Notes: generated by a model from the sequence alone, not told the origin. A stretch of DNA of 42,728 nucleotides from Candidatus Melainabacteria bacterium (GCA_016193285.1 JACPSL010000033.1:1-42728); one strand, 5' to 3'. Shown: positions 8,203-16,443, counted from the first letter of the stretch. Numbers and translations are program-made.

Positions 8203-8589
8203 TCATTTTGGAAACTCTTCAATTTGGCTTGGGTAGAGCATTTGAAAGTCTTTTGTGTTTTTAGTAACTAAAACAAGATGATAGATTTTTGCTGTGACAC
8301 CAATTATCACATCATTAGTTTGTATAGTTTTCCCAAATCTTGCAAACTTATAAATTAATTTTCCTGCCTCTTTTGCTGTATATCTACTTAAAGGAATAAC
8401 CTGTAATCTATTTATTAGTTCCTCAGTTTCCTTGAATTCTTTCTCTCTGCACCCAGCATAAATTTCAGTAACCGTTATAGCTGAAATATAAAGTTTCCCA
8501 AGCTTACGCAATTCATCTAGTTTTTCAATAAAAACTATTTTTTTTCGCAGGAATCCAATTAAAAAGTTTGTATCGAGTAAATAATTCAA
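8203..8589 (-). CDS. vapC: PIN-domain ribonuclease toxin, VapC type
   Basis: PIN-domain protein of 128 aa with the four acidic residues expected: Asp6 (LLDTNFLI), Glu42 (TVTEIYAG), Asp93 (TNDVIIGVTA) and Asp114 (TKDF). VapC toxins are Mg2+-dependent RNases that usually cut tRNA or rRNA and are held inactive by VapB. It is separated by one base from the upstream antitoxin gene, the normal vapB-vapC order. Its stop lies two bases from the convergent aldolase stop. Confidence 0.85.
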   Translation of the reverse strand: MNYLLDTNFLIGFLRKKIVFIEKLDELRKLGKLYISAITVTEIYAGCREKEFKETEELINRLQVIPLSRYTAKEAGKLIYKFARFGKTIQTNDVIIGVTAKIYHLVLVTKNTKDFQMLYPSQIEEFPK

Positions 8590-8590
8590 T

Positions 8591-8854
8591 TTACCACTCT
8601 TCTATTTTTTTCCACTTTAATGGTCTATAGTTTGCAATATCTTCTTCTGTCATAAGATCGGGATGATTTTCATCTGTCCAAATAGGCTTATTTCTTTTTT
8701 TATACTTCTCTATAAATTCTGCCAAGTCATTACTTTTGATATCTTTAATTATTAACTCATCTATGTATTTGCTTCTTTGGCCAGCCGGTATTTTTTTCAA
8801 TGCCTTAAGAGCTTTATTTGATAATGTAAAGTTTATTCTTTCATTGTTTGCCAT
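8591..8854 (-). CDS. vapB: VapB-type antitoxin
   Basis: An 87-aa polar protein encoded directly before vapC. Residues 5-40 (RINFTLSNKALKALKKIPAGQRSKYIDELIIKD) look like a ribbon-helix-helix DNA-binding unit: a beta strand with alternating hydrophobics, then two helices. The charged C-terminal tail with two Trp would be the part that wraps the PIN toxin. As in other modules it should repress its own promoter in the 229-base gap at 8855-9083. The assignment rests on position and fold pattern more than on a diagnostic motif. Confidence 0.7.
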   Translation of the reverse strand: MANNERINFTLSNKALKALKKIPAGQRSKYIDELIIKDIKSNDLAEFIEKYKKRNKPIWTDENHPDLMTEEDIANYRPLKWKKIEEW

Positions 8855-9000
8855 ACCTACTTACCTCATTTATACTTACTATTATACACACCTTTAGACA
8901 AAATCAAAATTAAGTTACTGCCTATCTAGAGTAACATTTTAGAGCAATCTATTTACACAGTAAGATTTTATCCAATTTATTTGGTAAAATCTGAAGCACG

Positions 9001-9072
9001 TTAGGTACAGCATACCGACAGCACTTTGCAAAGCCTGACGAGCGAAGAATGAGCAAGGAAGGCGGTAGGTAA
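9001..9072 (+). other. Locally GC-richer block, possible structured leader of the prp operon
   Basis: This block stands out from the AT-rich gap before prpD. TACCG at 9013-9017 can pair with CGGTA at 9063-9067, and between them lie CTTTGCAAAG and a GCC...GGC enclosure. The right arm overlaps the only ribosome-binding-site-like sequence (AGGT, 9067-9070), 13 bases before the prpD ATG. It matches no riboswitch class that I can recognise. A leader function is inference. Confidence 0.3.
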
Positions 9073-9083
9073 AACCAAAATTA

Positions 9084-10448
9084 ATGTCAGAAACCCTAAC
9101 AAAGCAAATTACTAAATCAAATCAAATTGCAAATTATGTTTTATCAGTAAAAAAAGAATCTCTGGAAAAAGAAGTTATTCATGAAGTAAAAAGAAGGGTA
9201 TTAGATAGCTTGGCTTGTGCAGTTGGTGCTTATGATTCAAAGGTTTATAGGATTCTTTTAAAAACATGTTCAAAAGTAAAAGGGAAATATAATGCACTTT
9301 TATTTGGAAAGAAAAAAAAAGTTTTTTATGAAGAAGCAGCTTTTGCCAATGGATCACTTGTTCGTTATCTAGATTTTAATGATACTTATTTATCACTTGA
9401 GCCAGCACATCCATCTGATAATATTGCACCATTAATCGCAACTGCTCAAGCTTATGGAAAAACTGGACTTGATTTAATTTTAGCTATTGCAGTTGCATAT
9501 GAAATTCAGTGCAGGTTATGTGATGGAGCTTCGCTTCGAGCTAAAGGGATAGATCATGTAACATATGGGGCATTTTCTTGTGCTTGTGGGACTGCTATTT
9601 TAATGGACTTAAATCAAGAACAATTAGAAAATGCACTTGGCATTGCTGGTGTATGTAATATTGCTACTCGCCAGACACGTGTAGGTGAAATGTCTATGTG
9701 GAAAGCATGTGCATTTGCAAATGCTGCACGTGGAGGGCTTTTTGCAGCTAGACTTGCTAAGGAAGGAATGACGGGACCATCACCAATTTTTGAAGGACTA
9801 AAAGGCTTCGAAGCTTTAATTTCAGGTCCAATAAATCTAACACTTCCAAATATTGGCATGCCACCAAGGAAAATTTTAGAGACATATATAAAACCTTATC
9901 CTGTTGAATACCATGCTCAAAGCGCAGTTGAAGCAGGGATTGAGTTACACAAAGAAGGATTAAAATTAGAGCAAATTCAAGGCATGACGATTTTTACTCA
10001 CAAAGCAGCTTATGAAATTATTGGTTCTGAAGCAGAAAAATGGAAGCCAACCTCTAAGGAAACTGCAGACCATAGCTTGCCATATTGTACTGCTATTGCA
10101 CTTAGGGATGGCAATGTTACAGCTAAGAGCTTTCACGGGAAAAATTTTCGTGATTCTGGTCTTTTAAAGTTTATGAAAAAAATTAAAGTGGTTGAAGATT
10201 TAAAATACTCAGATGATTACCCAAAAAGTTTTGGAAACAGACTTGAAATAAATTCATATATTGGGAGAAAATTTGTAAAAGAAGTACTTCATCCTTTTGG
10301 ACATCCAAAGAATCCAATGAGAGATGAAGATATATTTAATAAGTGGAGAAATCTTGCAGCACCTCATTTGCAAAAAGAAGAGATTGAAAACCAAATAGAA
10401 AAGGTAATGGAATTAGATAAGCAAAATAGTTTAATAGATATACTATGA
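9084..10448 (+). CDS. prpD: 2-methylcitrate dehydratase, MmgE/PrpD family
   Basis: PrpD-family enzyme of 454 aa, expected to dehydrate 2-methylcitrate to 2-methyl-cis-aconitate. Typical segments: VKRRVLDSLACAVGAYDS, ANGSLVRYLDFNDTYLSLEPAHPSDNIAPLIATAQ, GAFSCACGTAILMDL, MSMWKACAFANAARGGLFAARLAKEGMTGP and KPYPVEYHAQSAVEAGIEL. It is the first gene of prpD-prpB-prpC and overlaps prpB by four bases (ATGA). The family also holds cis-aconitate and iminodisuccinate-related enzymes, but the operon makes the methylcitrate role most likely. No [4Fe-4S] AcnD-type dehydratase lies nearby. Confidence 0.88.
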   Translation: MSETLTKQITKSNQIANYVLSVKKESLEKEVIHEVKRRVLDSLACAVGAYDSKVYRILLKTCSKVKGKYNALLFGKKKKVFYEEAAFANGSLVRYLDFNDTYLSLEPAHPSDNIAPLIATAQAYGKTGLDLILAIAVAYEIQCRLCDGASLRAKGIDHVTYGAFSCACGTAILMDLNQEQLENALGIAGVCNIATRQTRVGEMSMWKACAFANAARGGLFAARLAKEGMTGPSPIFEGLKGFEALISGPINLTLPNIGMPPRKILETYIKPYPVEYHAQSAVEAGIELHKEGLKLEQIQGMTIFTHKAAYEIIGSEAEKWKPTSKETADHSLPYCTAIALRDGNVTAKSFHGKNFRDSGLLKFMKKIKVVEDLKYSDDYPKSFGNRLEINSYIGRKFVKEVLHPFGHPKNPMRDEDIFNKWRNLAAPHLQKEEIENQIEKVMELDKQNSLIDIL

Positions 10449-11299
10449 AACCATTTCACCAACTTTTAAAAGAAAATAAGATCTTGGTTTTGCCAGGTGT
10501 TTTTAATGCAGCATCTGCACTGGTTGCAAAAAATGTTGGGTTTCAAGCCTTGTATTTGTCTGGTTCAGGAATTGCAACAGGATGTTTTGGCCTGCCGGAT
10601 TTAGGAATTACAACATTAAATGATGTGTGTGAAGAGACAAGAAGGATTGTAAATGTAGAGGCGTTGCGCGCAACGCCTCTACTGGTAGATGCAGACACAG
10701 GGTTTAATGATGTAGAACAAACGGTTAGAAAATTAGAATCTGTAGGTGCAGCAGGTATACATTTAGAAGATCAGGTTTTTCCAAAACGTTGTGGTCATAG
10801 GCCTGGTAAAGAAGTTATACCAGCTAGTGAGATGGTTTTAAAAATAAAAAGTGCTTGTCAGGCAAGGACTAATCCTGATTTTTTTATAATTGCAAGGGTG
10901 GATTCTAGAAATGTAATTGGTCTGGATGACGCCCTTGAACGTGCAAAGAAATATCAAGAAGCAGGTGCAGATGCAATATTTGCTGAAGCACTAGAAAGTA
11001 AGGATGAATACAAGAAGTTTGTAGACAGCTTAAAGATTCCTGTATTAGCTAATATGACTGAGTTTGGGAGAACTCCTTATATATCTGTATTTGAGTTTGA
11101 AGCTCTTGGAATAAGAATGATTATTTTCCCTCTGACAGCATTTAGAAGAATGATGAGAGCAATTGAGGAAGTATATCAAATTATAAAGAAGGAAGGCACT
11201 CAAAAGTCAATTTTAAATAGCTTGCAGTCTCGCGAAGAGTTATATAGGTTGTTGAACTATTACGAAAAAGAGAAAGACCCAGGGTGCAATAAAGATTGA
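10445..11299 (+). CDS. prpB: 2-methylisocitrate lyase
   Basis: Isocitrate lyase/PEP mutase-superfamily enzyme of 284 aa that cleaves 2-methylisocitrate to pyruvate and succinate. Seen: LVLPGVFNAASALVA, the metal-binding VDADTGFND (Asp82, Asp84), IHLEDQVFPKRCGHRPGKEV with catalytic Cys116 in the KRCGH motif, ARVDSRNVIGLDDALERAKKYQEAGADAIFAE and ANMTEFGRTP. Its ATG overlaps the prpD stop. Residues 71-79 (VEALRATPL) come from a perfect 28-bp palindrome. Compared with my recollection of the family, the loop between RRI and PLLVDADTG is about three residues too long, so the repeat probably inserted here and the enzyme tolerated it. Confidence 0.93.
   Translation: MKPFHQLLKENKILVLPGVFNAASALVAKNVGFQALYLSGSGIATGCFGLPDLGITTLNDVCEETRRIVNVEALRATPLLVDADTGFNDVEQTVRKLESVGAAGIHLEDQVFPKRCGHRPGKEVIPASEMVLKIKSACQARTNPDFFIIARVDSRNVIGLDDALERAKKYQEAGADAIFAEALESKDEYKKFVDSLKIPVLANMTEFGRTPYISVFEFEALGIRMIIFPLTAFRRMMRAIEEVYQIIKKEGTQKSILNSLQSREELYRLLNYYEKEKDPGCNKD
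10655..10682. repeat. 28-bp palindromic repeat, copy B (inside prpB)
   Basis: A perfect palindrome: GTAGAGGCGTTGCG followed by its exact reverse complement CGCAACGCCTCTAC. It is translated as VEALRATPL in the same GTA-GAG phase as copy A in rtcB. It is far more GC-rich than the surrounding prpB sequence. Confidence 0.92.
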
Positions 11300-11332
11300 T
11301 AAAAAATGATAAATGCTTTATTATAGGTTCAA

Positions 11333-12466
11333 ATGCCAACAGTACTGACAGAACAATTTACTAAAGGACTGGAAGATGTAGTTGCTGGAAGTACATCAAT
11401 TTGTACAATAAACCCAGAAAATGAAAATTTACTTTACAGGGGTTACAGCGCTATTGAGCTTTCTCTTAAAGCAAGTTATGAAGAAGTTGCACATTTACTA
11501 ATTGATGGAAGACTTCCAAAGAGAAGAGAACTAAAAAGAATTACTAAATATTTTATTAAAGACAGAAAAATTCCTAAGCCTCTAATTAAAGTATTAAAAC
11601 AAATTCCCCAAAACTCAAATTACATGGATGTTTTAAGGACATCTGTTTCTTTCATTGGTGCTCTAGAGCCTGATAGAAAATATTCAATTGAAGAAACCAA
11701 ACAAATTGCATACTCATTAATTGCAAAATTGCCAACTGTACTAATGACCTGGTACTATTTAACAAAAAATCAACCTCTGCCAAAAATCTCAAAGGAAATT
11801 TCATTTGCTGGAAGATTTTTACAGCTTGTAACTGGTAAAATTCCTGACCAACTTGAAGAAAAAGTTATGAACTCAAGTTTTATACTTTATGCTGAACATG
11901 AGTATAATGCATCTACTTTTTGTGCAAGAGTAACTGCATCCACCCTCTCAGATATTTATTCAGCAATTACCTCAGGTATTTGTGCTTTAAAAGGACCACT
12001 TCATGGAGGTGCCAATGAAGCAGCAATGGAATTAATATTAAGAATTTCAAACCCACAAGATGCTGAAAAGTATATAGTAGATATGTTAAATAAAAAAGAA
12101 AAAATTATGGGCTTTGGGCACAGAGTTTATAAAAAATCAGATGGCAGAGCACATGTTATGAAAAGATATGTTCGGGAACTTGTAGCTAGAACAGGAAACA
12201 CAAAATATTTTGACGTTGCTCAAACTATTGAAAGAGTAATGAGAGAAAAGAAAGGTCTTTTCCCAAATGTTGATTTTTATTCTTCGCTTGCATACTATTC
12301 ACTTGGCATACCAATCCCTCTTTACACACCGATTTTTGTTTTAAGCCGGCTTGCTGGTTGGTCAGCACATGTGATTGAACAATTATCAGACAATAGATTA
12401 ATTAGGCCAAGGGCAATTTACAATGGTCCTCCACAAAGAGAAGTTATACCGCTGGAACACAGATAA
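11333..12466 (+). CDS. prpC: Citrate synthase family enzyme, probably 2-methylcitrate synthase
   Basis: Small-form citrate synthase fold, 377 aa. Catalytic and substrate residues: His189 (AEHEYNAST), His224 (PLHGGANEAAM), His263 (GFGHRVYKKSDGR) and Asp314 (FPNVDFYSS). It ends with GWSAHVIEQLSDNRLIRPRAIYNGP, as usual for the type II-like/PrpC group. It should condense propionyl-CoA with oxaloacetate, inferred from its place 33 bases after prpB. Many such enzymes also make citrate, and no second citrate synthase is visible here, so a dual role is possible. The stop codon directly abuts the stop of the convergent cdsA. Confidence 0.85.
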   Translation: MPTVLTEQFTKGLEDVVAGSTSICTINPENENLLYRGYSAIELSLKASYEEVAHLLIDGRLPKRRELKRITKYFIKDRKIPKPLIKVLKQIPQNSNYMDVLRTSVSFIGALEPDRKYSIEETKQIAYSLIAKLPTVLMTWYYLTKNQPLPKISKEISFAGRFLQLVTGKIPDQLEEKVMNSSFILYAEHEYNASTFCARVTASTLSDIYSAITSGICALKGPLHGGANEAAMELILRISNPQDAEKYIVDMLNKKEKIMGFGHRVYKKSDGRAHVMKRYVRELVARTGNTKYFDVAQTIERVMREKKGLFPNVDFYSSLAYYSLGIPIPLYTPIFVLSRLAGWSAHVIEQLSDNRLIRPRAIYNGPPQREVIPLEHR

Positions 12467-13321
12467 TTATATAAACCAGCTTACATAAAAATAAATTGCC
12501 CAGATGACAAAAATATAACTATCGATTCTATCTAAAATTCCACCATGAGAAAGTAAAACCTTTCCTGAATCTTTTAAGCCTGCATCCCTTTTTAAAAGTG
12601 ATTCAAACAAATCACCAAACTGACTGAACACACCTGAGAATAAACCAATCATAACTCCATGAAGAAGATTATAATTAAATTCGCTTCTTGTAAAATAAAC
12701 TAATATAAGTGCAATGATCATACTTGCTGAAAAACCACTAATTGCACCCTCAAAAGTCTTTTTAGCACTAATTTCTGGTTTTAATACAGTCTTGCCAAAA
12801 AGTTTTCCTCCATAGTATGCACCAATATCACAAGCAGCAGTACAAAGTATTGGAATAATTACATATATAAATCCTAAGTCTCTTAAAAGGATTACAAAAC
12901 TTGGTAACAAACCAGTGTAAACAAAACCTAAAACAGAAGCTCCAACATCAGATATCGTTGCAATAGGTTCTTTTTTATTCCCTCGGAAAATTAATCTAAA
13001 AAAACAACCAATTACACCAAAGATAAATATAAAAGTAAATAATTTAATGGGTAAATTTTTCGGTAGTCCAAATATTGGCAGTGAGGCAATTATAAAAAAT
13101 AAGATACTAACAAATCTAATCCATTTGTTCGATGGATTAATACCTTTTGTCCGAACTATATTTATAAACTCTGTATTAACTTGCCAAAAAACAAATAACA
13201 AGACTAAACTTAAGACCCAACTTCCAAAATACAAACAAAAAAGTGCTATTGAAAAAATAAAGATACTTACAATTATTCTTGAAACTTGTTCATTTGATAA
13301 AATTTTATTTTTGCTTGTCAT
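12467..13321 (-). CDS. cdsA: Phosphatidate cytidylyltransferase (CDP-diglyceride synthase)
   Basis: A polytopic membrane enzyme of 284 aa with about eight hydrophobic helices, making CDP-diacylglycerol from phosphatidate and CTP. The family signature is at the C-terminus: SAKKTFEGAISG, then GDLFESLLKRDAGLKDSGKVLLSHGGILDRIDS, with the metal-binding Asp residues present. LLSHGG replaces the commoner LPGHGG. DIGAYYGGKLFGKT is also typical. It is the only lipid-synthesis gene nearby. It converges on prpC with no spacer and diverges from the FixC-like gene with 35 bases between starts. Confidence 0.92.
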   Translation of the reverse strand: MTSKNKILSNEQVSRIIVSIFIFSIALFCLYFGSWVLSLVLLFVFWQVNTEFINIVRTKGINPSNKWIRFVSILFFIIASLPIFGLPKNLPIKLFTFIFIFGVIGCFFRLIFRGNKKEPIATISDVGASVLGFVYTGLLPSFVILLRDLGFIYVIIPILCTAACDIGAYYGGKLFGKTVLKPEISAKKTFEGAISGFSASMIIALILVYFTRSEFNYNLLHGVMIGLFSGVFSQFGDLFESLLKRDAGLKDSGKVLLSHGGILDRIDSYIFVIWAIYFYVSWFI

Positions 13322-13356
13322 ATCGCTTTATTTTACTAGGTGTTATTATTAAAAGT

Positions 13357-14607
13357 ATGAATTCATCAAAGAAAAGCATTGAAGTAATTATAGTTGGTGC
13401 TGGTCCAAGCGGGCTTGTAGCAGCCAAAGTTTTGGCTGATGCAGGTATAACAACAATTGTATTTGAAAAAGAGATAAATTCAAGCTCAAGAAATTTTTAC
13501 AGTAGTGTAATATACTCAAAACCTTTAGAGGATATTTTTGGAAAGTTTTGGGAAAGTCAAGATGGAATAGCTCCTATAGAAAGATTTGTAAGTGATTACA
13601 GAGCTTACTTAATGGTAGATGAGTCCTTAGCATCAATTAATTTAAGAAGTAATCACAAACTAAATTCAGGTACATTGCTAGCTTTTAATATTTTACGAGG
13701 ACCATTTACTGGCTGGATGGCAAATAAAGCTAAAAAAGAAGGAGCATTTATAAAATACAAAACTCTGATTAAAGAATTAATAGTAGAAAATGGGAAAGTG
13801 CTTGGAGTTAGAACAGATGACAATGAAGAGATTTATGCAAATGTAGTTATAGTTGCTGAAGGTATAAATTCTGTTTTAACTAAAACATTTGGTCTTCGTA
13901 AGGGAGAATTAACACCCAGGCAAACTCTTGTATTTGTTGAAGAAAATATCTACCTGTCAAAAGAATTAATTCAGGAAATGTTTAGCTTAGATGAAGATAA
14001 AGGCATAGCTATAAGATTGTTTACAGATTACTCATTTGGAAATGAAGGAAATAAAATTCATGGACTAGGTTATTTACATACAAACAAAGATTCAATCTCA
14101 TTAGGCATTGGTGTATTACTTTCTGATTTAATTACAAATAAAATTAATATAAATGAATACATGGAAAGACTAAAACAACACTCTGCAATAAAACCTTATA
14201 TTTCAAAAGGAATTGTGAATAATTACTCATCTTATATTTTGCCTTGCTTTAAACATATAAACAGTAAAATACCAATGCCAACTTTTTATGTCGATGGTTG
14301 TTTACTTATTGGTGGTGCTGGTTTATTTGTAAATCCTTTTAATCTTAATTTCTCAACCTTAGCAGTACTTTCTGGAAAGTATGCAGCTCAAACAGTTATA
14401 AGAGCAAAGTCATTTAATGATTATTCAAAAAAACCACTTTCTCATTACAAGGAATTGTTGGAACAAAATACACTGTACTTAAATTTTAGAAATCAAAATA
14501 TTGCATGGAAGAATTATTCTTCTTTGTATGAACGAGATTGTTTTTCCATTAAGCATTTAGATACTTTGGATTATTTGGGTCATTCAGTTTTTGATGGTGT
14601 TGCTTAA
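13357..14607 (+). CDS. FixC-like FAD-dependent oxidoreductase (ETF-quinone oxidoreductase type)
   Basis: The Rossmann FAD-binding motif VIIVGAGPSGLVAAKVLADAGITTIVFEK lies right at the N-terminus when the ATG at 13357 is used (416 aa). The frame is open further upstream to 13279 but that part overlaps cdsA and has no family resemblance. A second FAD signature, ANVVIVAEGINSVL, and GGAGLFVNPFNLNFSTLA follow. FixC/geranylgeranyl-reductase-family flavoproteins pass electrons from ETF or ferredoxin to quinone or reduce isoprenoids. The FixX-type ferredoxin directly downstream favours the electron-transfer role. No fixAB (ETF) genes are in the window. Confidence 0.78.
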   Translation: MNSSKKSIEVIIVGAGPSGLVAAKVLADAGITTIVFEKEINSSSRNFYSSVIYSKPLEDIFGKFWESQDGIAPIERFVSDYRAYLMVDESLASINLRSNHKLNSGTLLAFNILRGPFTGWMANKAKKEGAFIKYKTLIKELIVENGKVLGVRTDDNEEIYANVVIVAEGINSVLTKTFGLRKGELTPRQTLVFVEENIYLSKELIQEMFSLDEDKGIAIRLFTDYSFGNEGNKIHGLGYLHTNKDSISLGIGVLLSDLITNKININEYMERLKQHSAIKPYISKGIVNNYSSYILPCFKHINSKIPMPTFYVDGCLLIGGAGLFVNPFNLNFSTLAVLSGKYAAQTVIRAKSFNDYSKKPLSHYKELLEQNTLYLNFRNQNIAWKNYSSLYERDCFSIKHLDTLDYLGHSVFDGVA

Positions 14608-14613
14608 CAAGAA

Positions 14614-14892
14614 ATGAGAAGTAAGATTACAACAATTGAAGAAAAGTTGTATATAACAAGGTTACAACCAGATATAGAATCTCATATTAAGGTTAACCAT
14701 GACATTTGTTTAATTTGCAAAAATAAAGAATGTACACAATTTTGCCCGGCAAATGTTTTTGCTTGGTCAAGAATTGATGATAGGTTAATTATTAGCTATG
14801 AAAACTGTATAGAATGTGGTGCATGTAAGATTGGGTGTCCATATGAATCCATAAAGTATAATCATCCTAAAGCAGGATATGGGTTGGTTTAA
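14614..14892 (+). CDS. FixX-type ferredoxin-like protein
   Basis: A 92-aa protein with a C-terminal [4Fe-4S] motif ENCIECGACKIGCPYESIKYNHPKAGYGL (Cys-x2-Cys-x2-Cys-x3-Cys-Pro) and a partial N-terminal cluster CLICKNKECTQFCP. This arrangement and the closing tail are typical of FixX, the ferredoxin subunit or partner of FixC in electron-bifurcating or ETF-dependent quinone reduction. It lies six bases after the FixC-like gene and its last codons overlap the start of the UbiB-family gene, so the three are one transcription unit. Confidence 0.85.
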   Translation: MRSKITTIEEKLYITRLQPDIESHIKVNHDICLICKNKECTQFCPANVFAWSRIDDRLIISYENCIECGACKIGCPYESIKYNHPKAGYGLV

Positions 14893-16423
14893 AGTGTCTT
14901 TAAAAATCTTAAAAAGTATTTTTGTTATTTATCGTGAGGTTTTTTCAGAGTATGGACTTAGCGGGATTGGAAGATTAACTTCATTTTTAAAGTTTGCTCT
15001 ACAAATTAGCTTTTATATCTGGCTGGATCATAAAGATTTTAGAAACGATGGTTTTTTATTTTATATTTGTACAAAAATTGATCCCTTACTTTTAGTTTCT
15101 AAAGAAGAAAGAGATTCAAAGAGAGCAAAGTGGCTTTTAGGACAAATACTTATACATGGAACTACTTTCATAAAGCTAGGGCAGATTTTAGCAACAAGAG
15201 CTGATTTCATTCCACTAGTCTATATGAAAGAACTTGCAAAGTTACAAGATGAGGTACCACCATTTGATAATGATTTGGCATTTGACATTATTAGAGCCGA
15301 ATTAAAAAGGCCACTTACAAGTATTTTTTCTGAAATTGATTCTTACCCTCTTGCAAGTGCGAGTTTAGGACAGGTTTACAGAGGGACTCTTTTAGATACA
15401 AACAAAGAAGTAATTATCAAGGTTCAAAGACCAAACTTAAAAAATGAAATTGAAAAGGATGTTTTTGTATTAAAAGCTTGTGCTAAAGAAATTATGAAAT
15501 ATTTGTCTATTGCGAGGGGAAATGATTACGTAGGTTTGTTAGATGAGTTTTTAAGAGTTATCAATGAAGAGATTGATTATATACAAGAGGGGAAAAATTG
15601 TGATCACTTCAGGAAAAACTTTAAAGGATTCCATCAGATTTATGTACCAAGAGTTTACTGGCAATACACAACTAGAAGAGTTATTACCTTAGAGCATGTT
15701 CATGGTTGGAAAGTAAATGAAAAAGAAGAGATGGTGTCAGGTGGAATAAATTTAAAAGAAATTACAAGAGAAGGTTGTAATGTTTATTTAAAACAACTTT
15801 TAACAGATGGGTTTTTTCATGCAGATCCACATCCAGGGAATTTAAGAGTTATGAAAGACGGGAGACTAGCATTTTTTGATTTTGGTATGGTGGGACATGT
15901 TTCACGTGACACACAAATCAAACTTACAAATACAATTTTAAATTTAATAAACAGGAACTACAAAGAAGTAGTAAATAATTTTGTCTCATTAGGTTTATTA
16001 GAAAAAGATTCATGTGATCTAAATGAATTAGCAAGAGTATTACAGCCAGTCTACGATATACGTTTTGGTCATACGGGTGATATTAGTACAACATTTAAAC
16101 AAATAATAGAAGATCTTGCACATATTATTTATAAATATCCTTTTAGAATTCCTGTTGAACTTGCTTTAATTATTCGTGCCTTGCTTACCTTAGAAGGTTT
16201 AGGGCATACTTTAGATCCTGGATTTAATGTTATAAAAGCATTGATTCCATTTGTTCAAAAATATATTTTTGGAAAGGAAGGAGCTTGGCTTAGGGAACAT
16301 TTAGTAGGTCAAGTTACAGAAAACAATTTAATTTTTAATGGTGCAAAGGAATTACGGGCCTATAGCTCAGTTGGTAGAGCACTTGCATGGCATGCAAGGG
16401 GTCAGGAGTTCAAGTCTCCTTAG
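14879..16423 (+). CDS. ubiB: ABC1/UbiB-family atypical kinase, C-terminus read from tRNA sequence
   Basis: Atypical protein-kinase-like ATPase linked to quinone or isoprenoid-lipid metabolism. Seen: the KxGQ motif FIKLGQILATRADFIP, the Ala-rich loop variant PLASASLGQVYRG, VIIKVQRP with the ATP lysine, EIDYIQEGKN, FHADPHPGNLR and DFGMVGH. The start overlaps fixX by 14 bases, suggesting a quinone-linked operon. Residues 493-514 (RAYSSVGRALAWHARGQEFK, then SP) are encoded by the tRNA-Ala gene, and the stop TAG lies within the tRNA acceptor stem. The family's hydrophobic C-terminal tail is missing, so the protein is probably truncated but keeps the whole kinase core. Confidence 0.87.
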   Translation: MGWFKVSLKILKSIFVIYREVFSEYGLSGIGRLTSFLKFALQISFYIWLDHKDFRNDGFLFYICTKIDPLLLVSKEERDSKRAKWLLGQILIHGTTFIKLGQILATRADFIPLVYMKELAKLQDEVPPFDNDLAFDIIRAELKRPLTSIFSEIDSYPLASASLGQVYRGTLLDTNKEVIIKVQRPNLKNEIEKDVFVLKACAKEIMKYLSIARGNDYVGLLDEFLRVINEEIDYIQEGKNCDHFRKNFKGFHQIYVPRVYWQYTTRRVITLEHVHGWKVNEKEEMVSGGINLKEITREGCNVYLKQLLTDGFFHADPHPGNLRVMKDGRLAFFDFGMVGHVSRDTQIKLTNTILNLINRNYKEVVNNFVSLGLLEKDSCDLNELARVLQPVYDIRFGHTGDISTTFKQIIEDLAHIIYKYPFRIPVELALIIRALLTLEGLGHTLDPGFNVIKALIPFVQKYIFGKEGAWLREHLVGQVTENNLIFNGAKELRAYSSVGRALAWHARGQEFKSP

Positions 16424-16428
16424 GTCCA
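16356..16428 (+). tRNA. tRNA-Ala (anticodon GGC)
   Basis: A full cloverleaf: acceptor GGGCCTA pairs with TAGGTCC, D-arm GCTC-AGTTGGTA-GAGC, anticodon stem CTTGC/GCAAG around ATGGCAT with anticodon GGC, T-arm AGGAG-TTCAAGT-CTCCT, discriminator A. The G3-U70 wobble pair, the alanine identity element, is present. CCA is not encoded. The gene overlaps the 3' end of the UbiB reading frame by 68 bases on the same strand. Confidence 0.97.
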
Positions 16429-16443
16429 AAATTCAAATAAACT

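Noticed and set aside
9049-9072. Mini reading frame MSKEGGR before prpD as a leader peptide
   Set aside because: It has no ribosome-binding site, only seven codons, and no stretch of regulatory codons.
13279-13356. N-terminal extension of the FixC-like protein
   Set aside because: It overlaps the cdsA start, lacks a ribosome-binding site and would put 26 residues before the FAD motif.
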